Under the pieces are notes generated by a model that searched no databases, had not been told where the DNA came from, and worked only from the letters and a program-made list of their open reading frames with translations. Of a stretch of DNA of 52,941 nt, positions 35,213-42,910 are shown piece after piece (the stretch's first letter is position 1; every line of letters starts with the position of its first letter). Source of the stretch: JBAOHV01 sp964450685. Lineage in GTDB: Bacteria; Actinomycetota; Acidimicrobiia; Acidimicrobiales; Microtrichaceae. Both the position numbers and the translations under genes were made by a program. Where the stretch lies: contig CAYVDN010000022.1 of assembly GCA_964450685.1 (NCBI GenBank), positions 1 through 52,941 of the forward strand, given 5' to 3'.

Positions 35213-36457
35213 GTGAGAGAAGGAACCACCCCCGGGAACCAAGACGAGGGCCCTGCGCGCTTCAGACGCTGGACCGGAGAGTTCGTCGACCCTCGGGACG
35301 AAGAGGCGTTCCTGGAGAGCCAGGTCGCCGCGAACCTGCCGATGTACAGCAGAACTGCGCTTGCGGTTGCCGCGATCCTGCTGTCCTTCACCCTGGTCGA
35401 TGCCTCGACGCTGGGGTTCGGAGTCCTCTGGGCAGCGTTGCTGGTCGCGCGTGCAACCACTTCGGCACTCGTGCTCATCACCCGTCAGCAGATGCTGCGC
35501 CATCCCCTCAGGGTTCTTGCCGGCAGTCCCTTCGGGCTGATCGCGACCACTGAGCTCGTCGTTCTGGCGACGATGCTGTTGGCTGCGGCTCTGCGCCCCG
35601 AGGATGCCGCCACCAGCGTTCTGAGCTTCGGAGTGGTCATCCTCGGCTCGACGGTGTTGGTGCCCGGCCGATTCACCACCCAGGTTGTCGTCGGAGTCAT
35701 GGCGATCATCGGGCTCGGAGTCGTCACGATCACGCTCCTGCCCCAGTCGCTGAATCTCGTCCCGCTGGGCGCCAACTTGGTGCTGGCACTCGTCTGGGGC
35801 CTGGGCGTACGCAGGATGACCGGCCGCGATGCACGGCGTCGCTGGCATGCCGTGGCAGCGGCGGAACGAGCCAACGAGCGGCTCGAGGCCGAGCTCGTGG
35901 TCGCAGCGCAGCTCCGCGCCGAGCTGCAGACGCTCGCCGAGCGTGACCCCCTCACTGCCGCGGCCAACCGGCGGGAGTTCCTGCGAACCGCCGAGATGCT
36001 CCTCGCCGACCGCCGCAACGGTGGACGCTTCGCGTTGATGCTGCTCGACGCCGACCGCTTCAAGTCGATCAACGATCGCTTCGGACACCAGGTCGGCGAT
36101 GCCGCGCTCGTGGCCATGACCCGATCCATCCAGTCCGCCGTACGCGATCAGGATCTGGTTGCCCGTATCGGCGGCGAGGAGTTCGCCGTACTCCTTCCCG
36201 GGATGACGAGCAGGTCTGCTGCGGTCGTCGCCGAAAGGATCCGGGCGTCCATCGCCAGCGCCCGGGTCCCCGATTCCGCACAGGTCGAGCTCAGCGTCTC
36301 GGTCGGGCTCACCGAGGCGCTCACCGACGACACCGTCGAGAAGCTGCTCGCCCGCGCCGACCAAGCCATGTACTCGGCCAAGCACGCCGGTGGGGACCGA
36401 GTCCATCAGTACACCGAGGTGCCGGACCAGGCACCGGAGCCGGTGCCAACAGCCTGA
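35213..36457 (+). CDS. Membrane diguanylate cyclase (GGDEF)
   Basis: A 414-residue protein that should make cyclic di-GMP. Five to six hydrophobic helices span about 45-200, then a short coiled linker (RWHAVAAAERANERLEAELVVAAQL) leads to the cyclase domain. The domain has DPLTAAANRREF, LLDADRFKSINDRFGHQVGD and an intact active loop GGEEF. An inhibitory-site R-x-x-D (RDQD) ends five residues before GGEEF, so product inhibition is expected. No sensor domain is recognised in the membrane part. The stop is 34 bp before the MauE-like gene; co-transcription is possible but unproven. Confidence 0.9.
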   Translation: MREGTTPGNQDEGPARFRRWTGEFVDPRDEEAFLESQVAANLPMYSRTALAVAAILLSFTLVDASTLGFGVLWAALLVARATTSALVLITRQQMLRHPLRVLAGSPFGLIATTELVVLATMLLAAALRPEDAATSVLSFGVVILGSTVLVPGRFTTQVVVGVMAIIGLGVVTITLLPQSLNLVPLGANLVLALVWGLGVRRMTGRDARRRWHAVAAAERANERLEAELVVAAQLRAELQTLAERDPLTAAANRREFLRTAEMLLADRRNGGRFALMLLDADRFKSINDRFGHQVGDAALVAMTRSIQSAVRDQDLVARIGGEEFAVLLPGMTSRSAAVVAERIRASIASARVPDSAQVELSVSVGLTEALTDDTVEKLLARADQAMYSAKHAGGDRVHQYTEVPDQAPEPVPTA

Positions 36458-36491
36458 GGCCGGCACCGTCGGCCGCTACCATCGTGCGCAC

Positions 36492-37088
36492 ATGGAGGCG
36501 ATCACCGGCACCTTCCAGATCCTGGCGCTCGTCGTCGCCATCGGAGGCGCCGCCAAGCTCGTCGCCCCTGCCGCGTTCGCCGCGACTCTCAAGTCGCTCC
36601 GCGTGAAGGGGGGCGAGGCCGCCGCACGCGCCACAGGAGCGGTCGAGCTGGCGATCGGGGTGTGCGCTGTCGTAATCGGGGGATCGCCAGCGGCCGTCGT
36701 CGTGGCGCTCACCTATTTCGTCTTCACAGCCACCGTGCTCGCAGCACGCAAGGCGGGTGCTGCGTCCTGTGGCTGCTTCGGTTCTGTCGCAGCACCACCA
36801 GCAGCGCTCCACGTGGTCGTCAATGCCGTTTCTGGGGTTCTGGTGTTGTGCGCTGCGGTCGCCTCACCCGCGGCACTCGACGACGTGCTCGCCGAGCAGC
36901 CGCTCGCGGGTGTGCCGTACCTGTTGTTGCTCGGCATCGGCGTGTGGCTCGTGGTCGTCCTCGACACCGTCGGAGCCCAGCTCCTCGATGAGATGTCCGC
37001 CGTGCGACGGCTCGGGCCCACACTTCGGGCGAACGGTCATCCCGCCGCAGCCAGATCCCGCTCCACCTCACCACGCACCCGCCCCTGA
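36492..37088 (+). CDS. MauE/DoxX-like redox-associated membrane protein
   Basis: A 198-residue protein with about four transmembrane helices (about 8-26, 50-62, 66-84, 103-125 and 140-160). A Cys pair SCGCFG (Cys93, Cys95) sits at the end of a helix on a loop, the hallmark of MauE-type proteins. MauE with MauD is needed to form disulfides in the methylamine dehydrogenase light chain in Paracoccus. The C-terminal tail is Arg/Ser-rich. Candidate -10 elements TACCAT (36477) or CATCGT (36480) lie just before the ATG, and no Shine-Dalgarno sequence is seen. It is the first gene of the mau-like cluster; the Cys-rich target gene follows after 13 bp. Confidence 0.8.
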   Translation: MEAITGTFQILALVVAIGGAAKLVAPAAFAATLKSLRVKGGEAAARATGAVELAIGVCAVVIGGSPAAVVVALTYFVFTATVLAARKAGAASCGCFGSVAAPPAALHVVVNAVSGVLVLCAAVASPAALDDVLAEQPLAGVPYLLLLGIGVWLVVVLDTVGAQLLDEMSAVRRLGPTLRANGHPAAARSRSTSPRTRP

Positions 37089-37101
37089 CGACTGGACACA
37101 G

Positions 37102-38334
37102 ATGCCATCCGTGCTCGACCGAACCGTGAACTTCCTCGCCGACCGCGTGGACCGGCGCGGGTTCCTGAGCAAGGCGGCCGTCGTCGGCTCGGCCGCGGTC
37201 GCGGCGCCGCTCGAGTTCGGTCTGCGGCCGAACAGCGCCTATGCGGCCATCTGCAACTGCAACGGCTCGAGCTGCCAGTGCGGGTCCCTGTGCTGTGACG
37301 GCTACACCGAGTTCTGCTGCACCCTCACCGGCGCGAACGCGTGCCCTCCCGGAACGATCACAGCCGGCTGGTGGAAGGTCGACGGCTCCCAGTTCTGTGG
37401 AGGAGCAGCCCGCTACTACCTGGACTGCAACGCCCAGTGCGGGTCGTGCGGCTGCGGATCCAACGGGGTCTGCAGCGGCGCCTGCAGCGGCACGCCGTGC
37501 GGTTGCGCTCAAGGCAACTGCAACAACCGCAAGGCCGGCTGCACCAGGTTCCGCTACGGCCAGTGCAACCAGCACGTCCGTTGTGTGGGTCCGATCGTCT
37601 GTCGGGTCGTGACCTGCGCGCCGCCCTGGTCGTTCGACCCCTCGTGCAGCACAACGGCGCGTACCGATGAGGCGACCCGGCACCACGACCGGCCATGCCT
37701 GAACGAGCCCTTCGGCGCGTTGAACGTCGTCGAAGGCGGTGACGGCACGATCCGGGTGACCGGCTGGGCGGTCGCCAACTCCGACTACCAGCGTGCGGGG
37801 TTCCGGATCTTCGTCGACGACCAGCTCGCACAGCACGGAGTGGCGACACTGCCACGTCCCGACGTGCAGCTGGCCTATCCGGCATTCGGTCCCGACACTG
37901 GCATCGACGTCACAGTGAACGCGCAACCAGGCAAGCGACTCGTCTGCCTCTGGGGCGTCGATCGTCGCAACGGACGGCAAGCGCTCATCGGAATGAGAGA
38001 GGTGATCGTCACCGGTCCGTTCGGGTCGGTCGACGCGTACGACGTGGGCACCGAACCAGGCGTGGTAGTCGTGAGGGGTTGGGCGCTCAGCGGTCTGCAA
38101 CGTCTCCGCCAGGCTCGTATCCGGGTGTTCCTCGACACTGAGTGGGTGGTCGACGTCCCGACCGACATTCCCCGCTCCGACGTCGCCGGGATCTACCCGG
38201 GCGCGCATCTGGAAAGCGGCTACCGAATCGCCTTCAACGCCACGCCGGGCAAGCACCTCGTGTGTGTCTGGGGGCGTGACCCCGACAGCGGAGCCGAGGG
38301 ATTCCTGGACGCCAGGGAGGTGATCGTGCCGTGA
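37102..38334 (+). CDS. Tat-exported Cys-rich protein, methylamine dehydrogenase light chain (MauA)-like
   Basis: A 410-residue exported protein. A twin-arginine signal DRRGFLSKAAVVGSAAVAA lies at 17-35. Residues 51-199 hold 26 Cys. Their spacing and local motifs (CCDGYTEFCC, NACPPGTITAGWW, ARYYLDCNAQCG, FRYGQCNQHVRCVG) resemble the MauA light chain, including its CPPGT...SW segment around the first TTQ tryptophan (Trp90/Trp91 here). At the place of the second TTQ tryptophan (WCFG in MauA) the sequence reads RCVG (Arg160), so TTQ is probably not formed. Residues about 205-410 are two tandem beta-sandwich-like repeats of about 95 residues, each with one Cys (RVTGWAVANSD and VRGWALSG openings; PGKRLVCLWG and PGKHLVCVWG ends). 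The frame is also open upstream, inside the MauE-like gene; ATG 37102 is the only sensible start. Confidence 0.78.
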   Translation: MPSVLDRTVNFLADRVDRRGFLSKAAVVGSAAVAAPLEFGLRPNSAYAAICNCNGSSCQCGSLCCDGYTEFCCTLTGANACPPGTITAGWWKVDGSQFCGGAARYYLDCNAQCGSCGCGSNGVCSGACSGTPCGCAQGNCNNRKAGCTRFRYGQCNQHVRCVGPIVCRVVTCAPPWSFDPSCSTTARTDEATRHHDRPCLNEPFGALNVVEGGDGTIRVTGWAVANSDYQRAGFRIFVDDQLAQHGVATLPRPDVQLAYPAFGPDTGIDVTVNAQPGKRLVCLWGVDRRNGRQALIGMREVIVTGPFGSVDAYDVGTEPGVVVVRGWALSGLQRLRQARIRVFLDTEWVVDVPTDIPRSDVAGIYPGAHLESGYRIAFNATPGKHLVCVWGRDPDSGAEGFLDAREVIVP

Positions 38335-39176
38335 CGGTCCTCGTGGCGCTTCAGGGTGTCGTGATCCTGCTCCTGGCCGTGCTCGTCGTCGGGCTGCTGC
38401 GCTCGCACGCGGAGATTCTCCGGGCGTTGCACGACCTGGGCGTCAATCTGGAGGATGGAGCACCGGAGAGCGGCCCCGCGGCATTCGACCTGACGACCCG
38501 GGCGCAGGCCCTCAGCTCCGCCAACCGTCGCGGGGTTGCACCCGGGGGCACACCGGCGTCGGAGCGTGTCAGCGAGCATGGCGTGGCACTGCCCGAGGAC
38601 GGGCCGCTCGGCGATGCCCACGACCTGATGGGTGTCACACCGCTCGGTGACGCGGCGGCCATCTCGGTACGCGCTGGGCAAGGTCTGACGCTGCTCGCCT
38701 TTCTCACCTCGGGATGCGCCTCGTGTCTGGACTTCTGGGACGCTTTCAAGGACCCCGCCAAACGCTCGGTGGGTGGTCCTTCGACCTCGCTGGTCGTGCT
38801 GACGAAGGGTCCGGGCGAGGAGAGTCCGGCGTCGCTCAGGAACCTGGCTGACCCCGAGCTCGTAACCCTCATGTCCAGCGAGGCGTTCGACGACTACTCG
38901 GTGCCCATCGCGCCGTACTTCGTCCTCGTCGACACCGAGGCGGGCCGGATCATCGGTGAGGGTGCCGCCTCGTCGTTCGACCAGCTCTCATCGCTGCTGA
39001 CCAAGGCCATGGCCGACGGCGGCTACGGACTCGCGGCGCCGAGAACACGTCGCGAGGTGCTGCGAGGGCTGCGCCGTGGGCCGAGTGCCGACGAAGCGCT
39101 CGAGGCAGCAGGGATAGGTCCCGGACATCCGAGCCTCCACCAGGACCCCCAGCAGGACCGACAGGAGAGCAGCTGA
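38331..39176 (+). CDS. MauD-like membrane-anchored thioredoxin-fold protein
   Basis: A 281-residue protein with one N-terminal membrane anchor (about 4-23) and an outer linker to about 115. A thioredoxin-like domain follows whose active site is C-x-x-C in TSGCASCLDFW (Cys129, Cys132). The cis-Pro side is SVPIAPYFVLVDTEAG. MauD proteins share this design (RPTVLF...CPVC) and are needed for disulfide formation in MauA. The GTG overlaps the stop of the Cys-rich gene (GTGA) and follows GGGAGG, so the two are translated together. It should act as oxidase or isomerase for the 26-Cys domain. Confidence 0.8.
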   Translation: MTVLVALQGVVILLLAVLVVGLLRSHAEILRALHDLGVNLEDGAPESGPAAFDLTTRAQALSSANRRGVAPGGTPASERVSEHGVALPEDGPLGDAHDLMGVTPLGDAAAISVRAGQGLTLLAFLTSGCASCLDFWDAFKDPAKRSVGGPSTSLVVLTKGPGEESPASLRNLADPELVTLMSSEAFDDYSVPIAPYFVLVDTEAGRIIGEGAASSFDQLSSLLTKAMADGGYGLAAPRTRREVLRGLRRGPSADEALEAAGIGPGHPSLHQDPQQDRQESS

Positions 39177-39177
39177 C

Positions 39178-39666
39178 ATGGCAACACGTCGTCTCAGTGC
39201 CCACGGAATGTCGTGCGAGCTGCTTCCCGGGTGGGACATTCGCATCGAGCGGCGCGAGCAGTCGGAGATCCCGGTCCCCGGTTCGACCGAACCGATGGGC
39301 GGCTACACGCATCCGATCCTGCAGGCAGGCACGTCGGCGCTGCCCGCACGCCGCGGCGACTACGGCTCGGGCTACGTGGAACGAATGACCACCCGTGACG
39401 TGTTCGTCTGTCTGGGCGAGTTCGACCGTGAGGATGGCGCCCACCAGATGTTCGAGGACGGGATGCCCGCGGACCTGCGCGGTCGGGACTTCCATCCGGA
39501 TGCCCAGCAACGGGTCATAGCCGGCATGTGCGGCGCTCAGCGATTCTTCACCGTCGAAGATCGCGCGTTCTGCCTCTACGTGGTCCTCGGTTCATGGCTA
39601 CAGAGGGCATCCCTCGTACCACGCGCGAACCAGCTTCTGTCCTCGATCCGGATCGACCCGCGATGA
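39178..39666 (+). CDS. Uncharacterised protein of the mau-like cluster
   Basis: A 162-residue protein that I do not recognise. It has no signal peptide or membrane helix. It opens with MATRRLSAHGMSCELLPGWDIRIERRE, where the ELLPGWD pattern is like the start of small alpha/beta domains in actinobacterial proteins, and it contains four Cys (in MSCEL, FVCLG, GMCGA and AFCLY). GGAGAG lies before the ATG, two bases behind the previous stop, so it is in the same operon. Context suggests a cytosolic helper or chaperone for the Cys-rich Tat substrate; this is inference. Confidence 0.7.
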   Translation: MATRRLSAHGMSCELLPGWDIRIERREQSEIPVPGSTEPMGGYTHPILQAGTSALPARRGDYGSGYVERMTTRDVFVCLGEFDREDGAHQMFEDGMPADLRGRDFHPDAQQRVIAGMCGAQRFFTVEDRAFCLYVVLGSWLQRASLVPRANQLLSSIRIDPR

Positions 39667-39730
39667 TCCGCAATCACCGATCACTTACCGTCAGCCGGTC
39701 CTCGCGACCGTCCATGCAAGGAGCCCGCCA

Positions 39731-40510
39731 ATGACGCTGCTCGTCGCACTCGCCGCCATCACCGCCGTCGCCGCGGCCGCGCGCTCCACGTGGTCGCCGT
39801 GCGGCCTGTCGATGCTGTCCACGATCACACCGATGGCAGAACGAAGCCGAGGCCGGCGATGGGGCCTCACCGCCGCGTGGTTCATCCTCGGCGCGACTCT
39901 CGGAGGGGCGACGCTCGGCGTTCTGGCCGTCACCGGCGCCCTGCTGGTAGGAGCTGCCGGGCTGTCGACCAGCTCCGTGCTCGGTACCGCATCCGTGCTG
40001 GCACTCGTCACTGCCGGCATGGACCTGGGCATCGGCACGCGCATGCCACATCACCGTCGCCAGGTCGACGAACTCTGGCTCGACCAATTCCGTTCCTGGG
40101 TGTACGGACTCGGCTTCGGGTTCCAGATCGGAACCGGGCTGATGACCTACATCATGACCGCTGCGGTCTACCTGACCGTGATGCTGGCAGCGCTGACCGG
40201 CTCGGCTGTGACAGCAATGGGCCTCGCTCTGCTGTTCGGCGCCACCCGCGGCGCTGCCATCCTGCTCGGCGCCGGGCTCACGAACCCTGATCGACTACGC
40301 CGATTCCACCGCCGCTTCGAAGCACTCGGCCCGACGGTGCGCATGACGGTTGTCGGAGTCCAGCTCGCCGTGGCCGCTGTGGCAGCGGGCGCTGCATGGG
40401 GTGCCGTCGGCGGTGCCACTGCCGCTGTCGCCGGGGTCGCAGCAGTGCTGGTCACACGCAACGTGAGCGCCCCGGCAGCGAACCCGACGGCGCTACTGGC
40501 CGACCGCTGA
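39731..40510 (+). CDS. MauF/CcdA-like polytopic membrane protein
   Basis: A 259-residue protein with six or so hydrophobic helices. The first helix is followed by WSPCGLSMLSTITP (Cys24), which resembles the conserved Pro-Cys motif of the DsbD/CcdA/MauF group, and GFGFQIGTGLMTYIM matches the second symmetric segment. The second Cys used by CcdA and DsbD is absent; Cys24 is the only cysteine in the protein. In mau clusters MauF lies next to MauE and MauD and is needed for activity. AAGGAG precedes the ATG. It is the last gene of the cluster and convergent with lemA. Confidence 0.75.
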   Translation: MTLLVALAAITAVAAAARSTWSPCGLSMLSTITPMAERSRGRRWGLTAAWFILGATLGGATLGVLAVTGALLVGAAGLSTSSVLGTASVLALVTAGMDLGIGTRMPHHRRQVDELWLDQFRSWVYGLGFGFQIGTGLMTYIMTAAVYLTVMLAALTGSAVTAMGLALLFGATRGAAILLGAGLTNPDRLRRFHRRFEALGPTVRMTVVGVQLAVAAVAAGAAWGAVGGATAAVAGVAAVLVTRNVSAPAANPTALLADR

Positions 40511-40528
40511 GCCTGCAGGTCCGGCGGG

Positions 40529-41092
40529 TCAGAACGAGACCTGCGGAGGAGCGCTGGAGGCGTCAGGGGCGTCGTAGAACTCGCCTTTCACAACACCGGA
40601 CATTCCGACGAAGAAGGACCAGGGGATCGTGACCATCGTGCGGTTGAGGGTGGCGCACGCGTCGTTGTAGTACTGCCTGGCGAACGCCAACTGGTCCTCG
40701 GTGCGCGAAAGCTCGCCCTGGAGTTGCGCGAAGTTGGCCGACGCCTTGAGGTCGGGGTAGCTCTCGGCCACCGCGAACAGGTTGGCCAACGCGGTGCGCA
40801 TCTCCCCGTCGGCAGCTGCCCGCTCACCGACCGACCGGGCGCTCTCGGCGTCGGCGCGTGCCTGAGTGACAGCCTCGAGCGTCTCGCGCTCATGGCCCAT
40901 GTAGCCCTTGACCGTCTCGACCAGGTTCGGGATCAGGTCGGAGCGTCTCGACAGCTGCACGTCGATCCCTCCGAGTGCCTCCTCGACCGACACACGCTGG
41001 GTTCGCAGACGGTTCAGGGCCGTGACCGCCAGGAGTCCGACGGCCACCGCCAGGACGACCACGACGATCACCACGACTATCACTGTTCCCAT
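40529..41092 (-). CDS. LemA family protein
   Basis: A 187-residue protein with an N-terminal membrane helix (VVIVVVVLAVAVGLLAVTAL) and a helical bundle. NRLRTQRVSVEEALGGIDVQLSRRSDLIPNLVETVKGYM is the LemA family signature, followed by FAQLQGELSRTEDQLAFARQYYNDACATLN near the end. The function of LemA is poorly known. The ATG at 41092 follows GGAGGAG. The frame is open much further upstream to 41428, but that part lies antisense inside the next gene and is rejected. It is probably in an operon with the DUF2207 gene, a common pair. Confidence 0.9.
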   Translation of the reverse strand: MGTVIVVVIVVVVLAVAVGLLAVTALNRLRTQRVSVEEALGGIDVQLSRRSDLIPNLVETVKGYMGHERETLEAVTQARADAESARSVGERAAADGEMRTALANLFAVAESYPDLKASANFAQLQGELSRTEDQLAFARQYYNDACATLNRTMVTIPWSFFVGMSGVVKGEFYDAPDASSAPPQVSF

Positions 41093-41129
41093 ACGAGGCT
41101 CCTCCGCTTCCCTGTTCCACGAGCTTTGC

Positions 41130-42839
41130 TCACCATGAGCCCCCACCGCCTCCGCCGCCACCGGATCCTCCCGAGAATCCCCCGCCTCCACCGCCGCTCG
41201 AGGCCGCTCGCGCAGCCGCGTAGGCCGAGCTTGCACCAGCGATCGCTCCGTCGAACGACTGCCGCATCGAGGCGGAGTGGAATTGACCACTGCCGGACCA
41301 CACGACCCACGGCACATCAGGAACGGCCACTCCCTGCGCCTCGTACCTGCGCGCCCAGGCGTCAGCGACGCCGAGGGCTGTCGCCCACGACAGGTACCGC
41401 GGGTACCAGTCCAGGTGCGCGGATGCATCGAAGCGCGCCTCGGACGAATCGGTGGTCAAGAACCTTGCGAAGCCACCGGTCCTGGACCAGAGATCGCGGC
41501 CCTCTGCTGTCCGCACGGTCACCAGTCCCGACTCGACCATCATCCCCGCCGCGGCGATCGTGAACACCGAGGTGACCACCAGCAGCGGCCACCGGATCCA
41601 GCCTTCGTCGACGAAGTACCTGCCGACCATGAACAGCGTCGCGCCCGTGCAGATCCAGCCGAGCAGACGTATGAACACGCCGGGTCCCGAGCGGTGCAGG
41701 AAGGTCGACGCACTTGCATCCACCTGCGACCGCAGCGCGGAGCGTGCCGACGACACGACCCTGCCCGAAGCCTCGGTGGCAGACACCACGAACACGTCGC
41801 CCACGCTGGTCAACCCGAGCGCGAACACGAGTGCTCGCTCGACCGGGTGAAGGTGCTCCCCTTCGAGCGGCTGGACCAGCTCCACCTGCCAGATGTCGTC
41901 GTCGCCTCGCAGGCGCAGCACGCCGCGATCGGCCAGGTCGAACAGCGTCGCCTGGAGGTCGTCCTCGGAATGACGCTCGTCGAGCACCTTCGCTCCCACC
42001 GCCGGGGGGACCATGAACGGTGGCTCGAACAGCACGGGGAACCCCGGCTCCTTCTCACGGGTTGCACGCCACCCCCAGGCCGCCAGGACGAGCGCCGCGA
42101 TCGCACCGACGATCGCCAGGGCGAGGTCCCGATGACGTGCGGAGGCGATCGGCTCGGCGACGTCCTCCGCGTCGAACGCGACCCTCACCGTGACGGGGGT
42201 GTACGGCGCGAGCGCTCCGGTGCGCACGCTCAGGGTGGTTCCCTCGACCGTCGCTGTGCAGGAGTCGTCCTCGCCGGTGACGCACTCGGCCCTCAGGGGT
42301 ACGGCGGGGAGCTCGGCTCGGATCGTGGCCTCTCCGATCGACATCTGCCAACCGGAACCGACGACATCCCACCACCAGAGCGTCTCGCCTTCCCTGCCGG
42401 GCTCGAGGACGTCCTCGGTGAATGAGACGATCGTGTAGACGTGCTGGCCGGCGTCGAGGTACACGTACTCGTCACCGATGCGGATCGTGTCGGTGCCCCG
42501 GGCACCGTCGATGTGCACGTACGGCTCCGAACCGCCGTCGCGCTCCACGGACTCGACCTGGACGGGGTGATCGACGTTCGTGCGCCTCGGGTCGGCCGTG
42601 TCGAAGATCCGGAAGATCCCACGCTTCCCCGAGGGCATCTCCACGGTGATCGTCTCGACGGTTCGCAACCGGCCGTCGCGAGACAACTCCATCTTGGAGT
42701 CGTATGTGCTGATGGACGCGGTGTCCTGCTGCTGTGACGCTCCGAACGGGGACCCGAACCACACCGCAGCGAGTCCTGCGACCACGAACAGACGGATGAC
42801 CCATGCGACGACGGGGCGCCGCTGACGCCGAGGGTTCAC
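41130..42839 (-). CDS. DUF2207 membrane protein (YciQ-like)
   Basis: A 569-residue membrane protein. An N-terminal signal anchor (about 12-28) is followed by an outer beta-rich domain typical of DUF2207 (ISTYDSKMELSRDGRLRTVETI... GKRGIFRIF). A membrane helix at about 228-246, a cytosolic winged-helix-like segment (DDLQATLFDLADRGVLRL) and two further helices follow. The C-terminus is a Gly/Ser tail ending GGGGGGGSW. The function of the family is unknown. GTG 42839 is the start. It lies 37 bp before lemA on the same strand. Confidence 0.85.
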   Translation of the reverse strand: MNPRRQRRPVVAWVIRLFVVAGLAAVWFGSPFGASQQQDTASISTYDSKMELSRDGRLRTVETITVEMPSGKRGIFRIFDTADPRRTNVDHPVQVESVERDGGSEPYVHIDGARGTDTIRIGDEYVYLDAGQHVYTIVSFTEDVLEPGREGETLWWWDVVGSGWQMSIGEATIRAELPAVPLRAECVTGEDDSCTATVEGTTLSVRTGALAPYTPVTVRVAFDAEDVAEPIASARHRDLALAIVGAIAALVLAAWGWRATREKEPGFPVLFEPPFMVPPAVGAKVLDERHSEDDLQATLFDLADRGVLRLRGDDDIWQVELVQPLEGEHLHPVERALVFALGLTSVGDVFVVSATEASGRVVSSARSALRSQVDASASTFLHRSGPGVFIRLLGWICTGATLFMVGRYFVDEGWIRWPLLVVTSVFTIAAAGMMVESGLVTVRTAEGRDLWSRTGGFARFLTTDSSEARFDASAHLDWYPRYLSWATALGVADAWARRYEAQGVAVPDVPWVVWSGSGQFHSASMRQSFDGAIAGASSAYAAARAASSGGGGGGFSGGSGGGGGGGGSW

Positions 42840-42863
42840 TGCCGGTCACCCACCATTGGGGTG

Positions 42864-42869
42864 AGGCTA
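42864..42869 (-). promoter_or_regulatory. Candidate -10 of the DUF2207-lemA operon
   Basis: TAGCCT on the minus strand. Seven bases later is ATG GGT GGG TGA, a three-codon frame that ends shortly before the GTG of the DUF2207 gene. Confidence 0.35.
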
Positions 42870-42910
42870 ATCCGCTGGATGGCGGCCACCGCGACATCGA
42901 GACTGGCGCC

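Noticed and set aside
36757..37101. Upstream extension of the Cys-rich Tat protein
   Set aside because: The extra 115 codons overlap the MauE-like gene in another frame and would bury the Tat signal.
36820..38256. 478-codon open frame on the minus strand
   Set aside because: Antisense to the MauE-like and MauA-like genes; the plus strand has a Tat signal, Cys motifs and stop-start coupling.
41093..41428. N-terminal extension of LemA
   Set aside because: It runs inside the DUF2207 gene; GGAGGAG and the membrane helix define the ATG at 41092.
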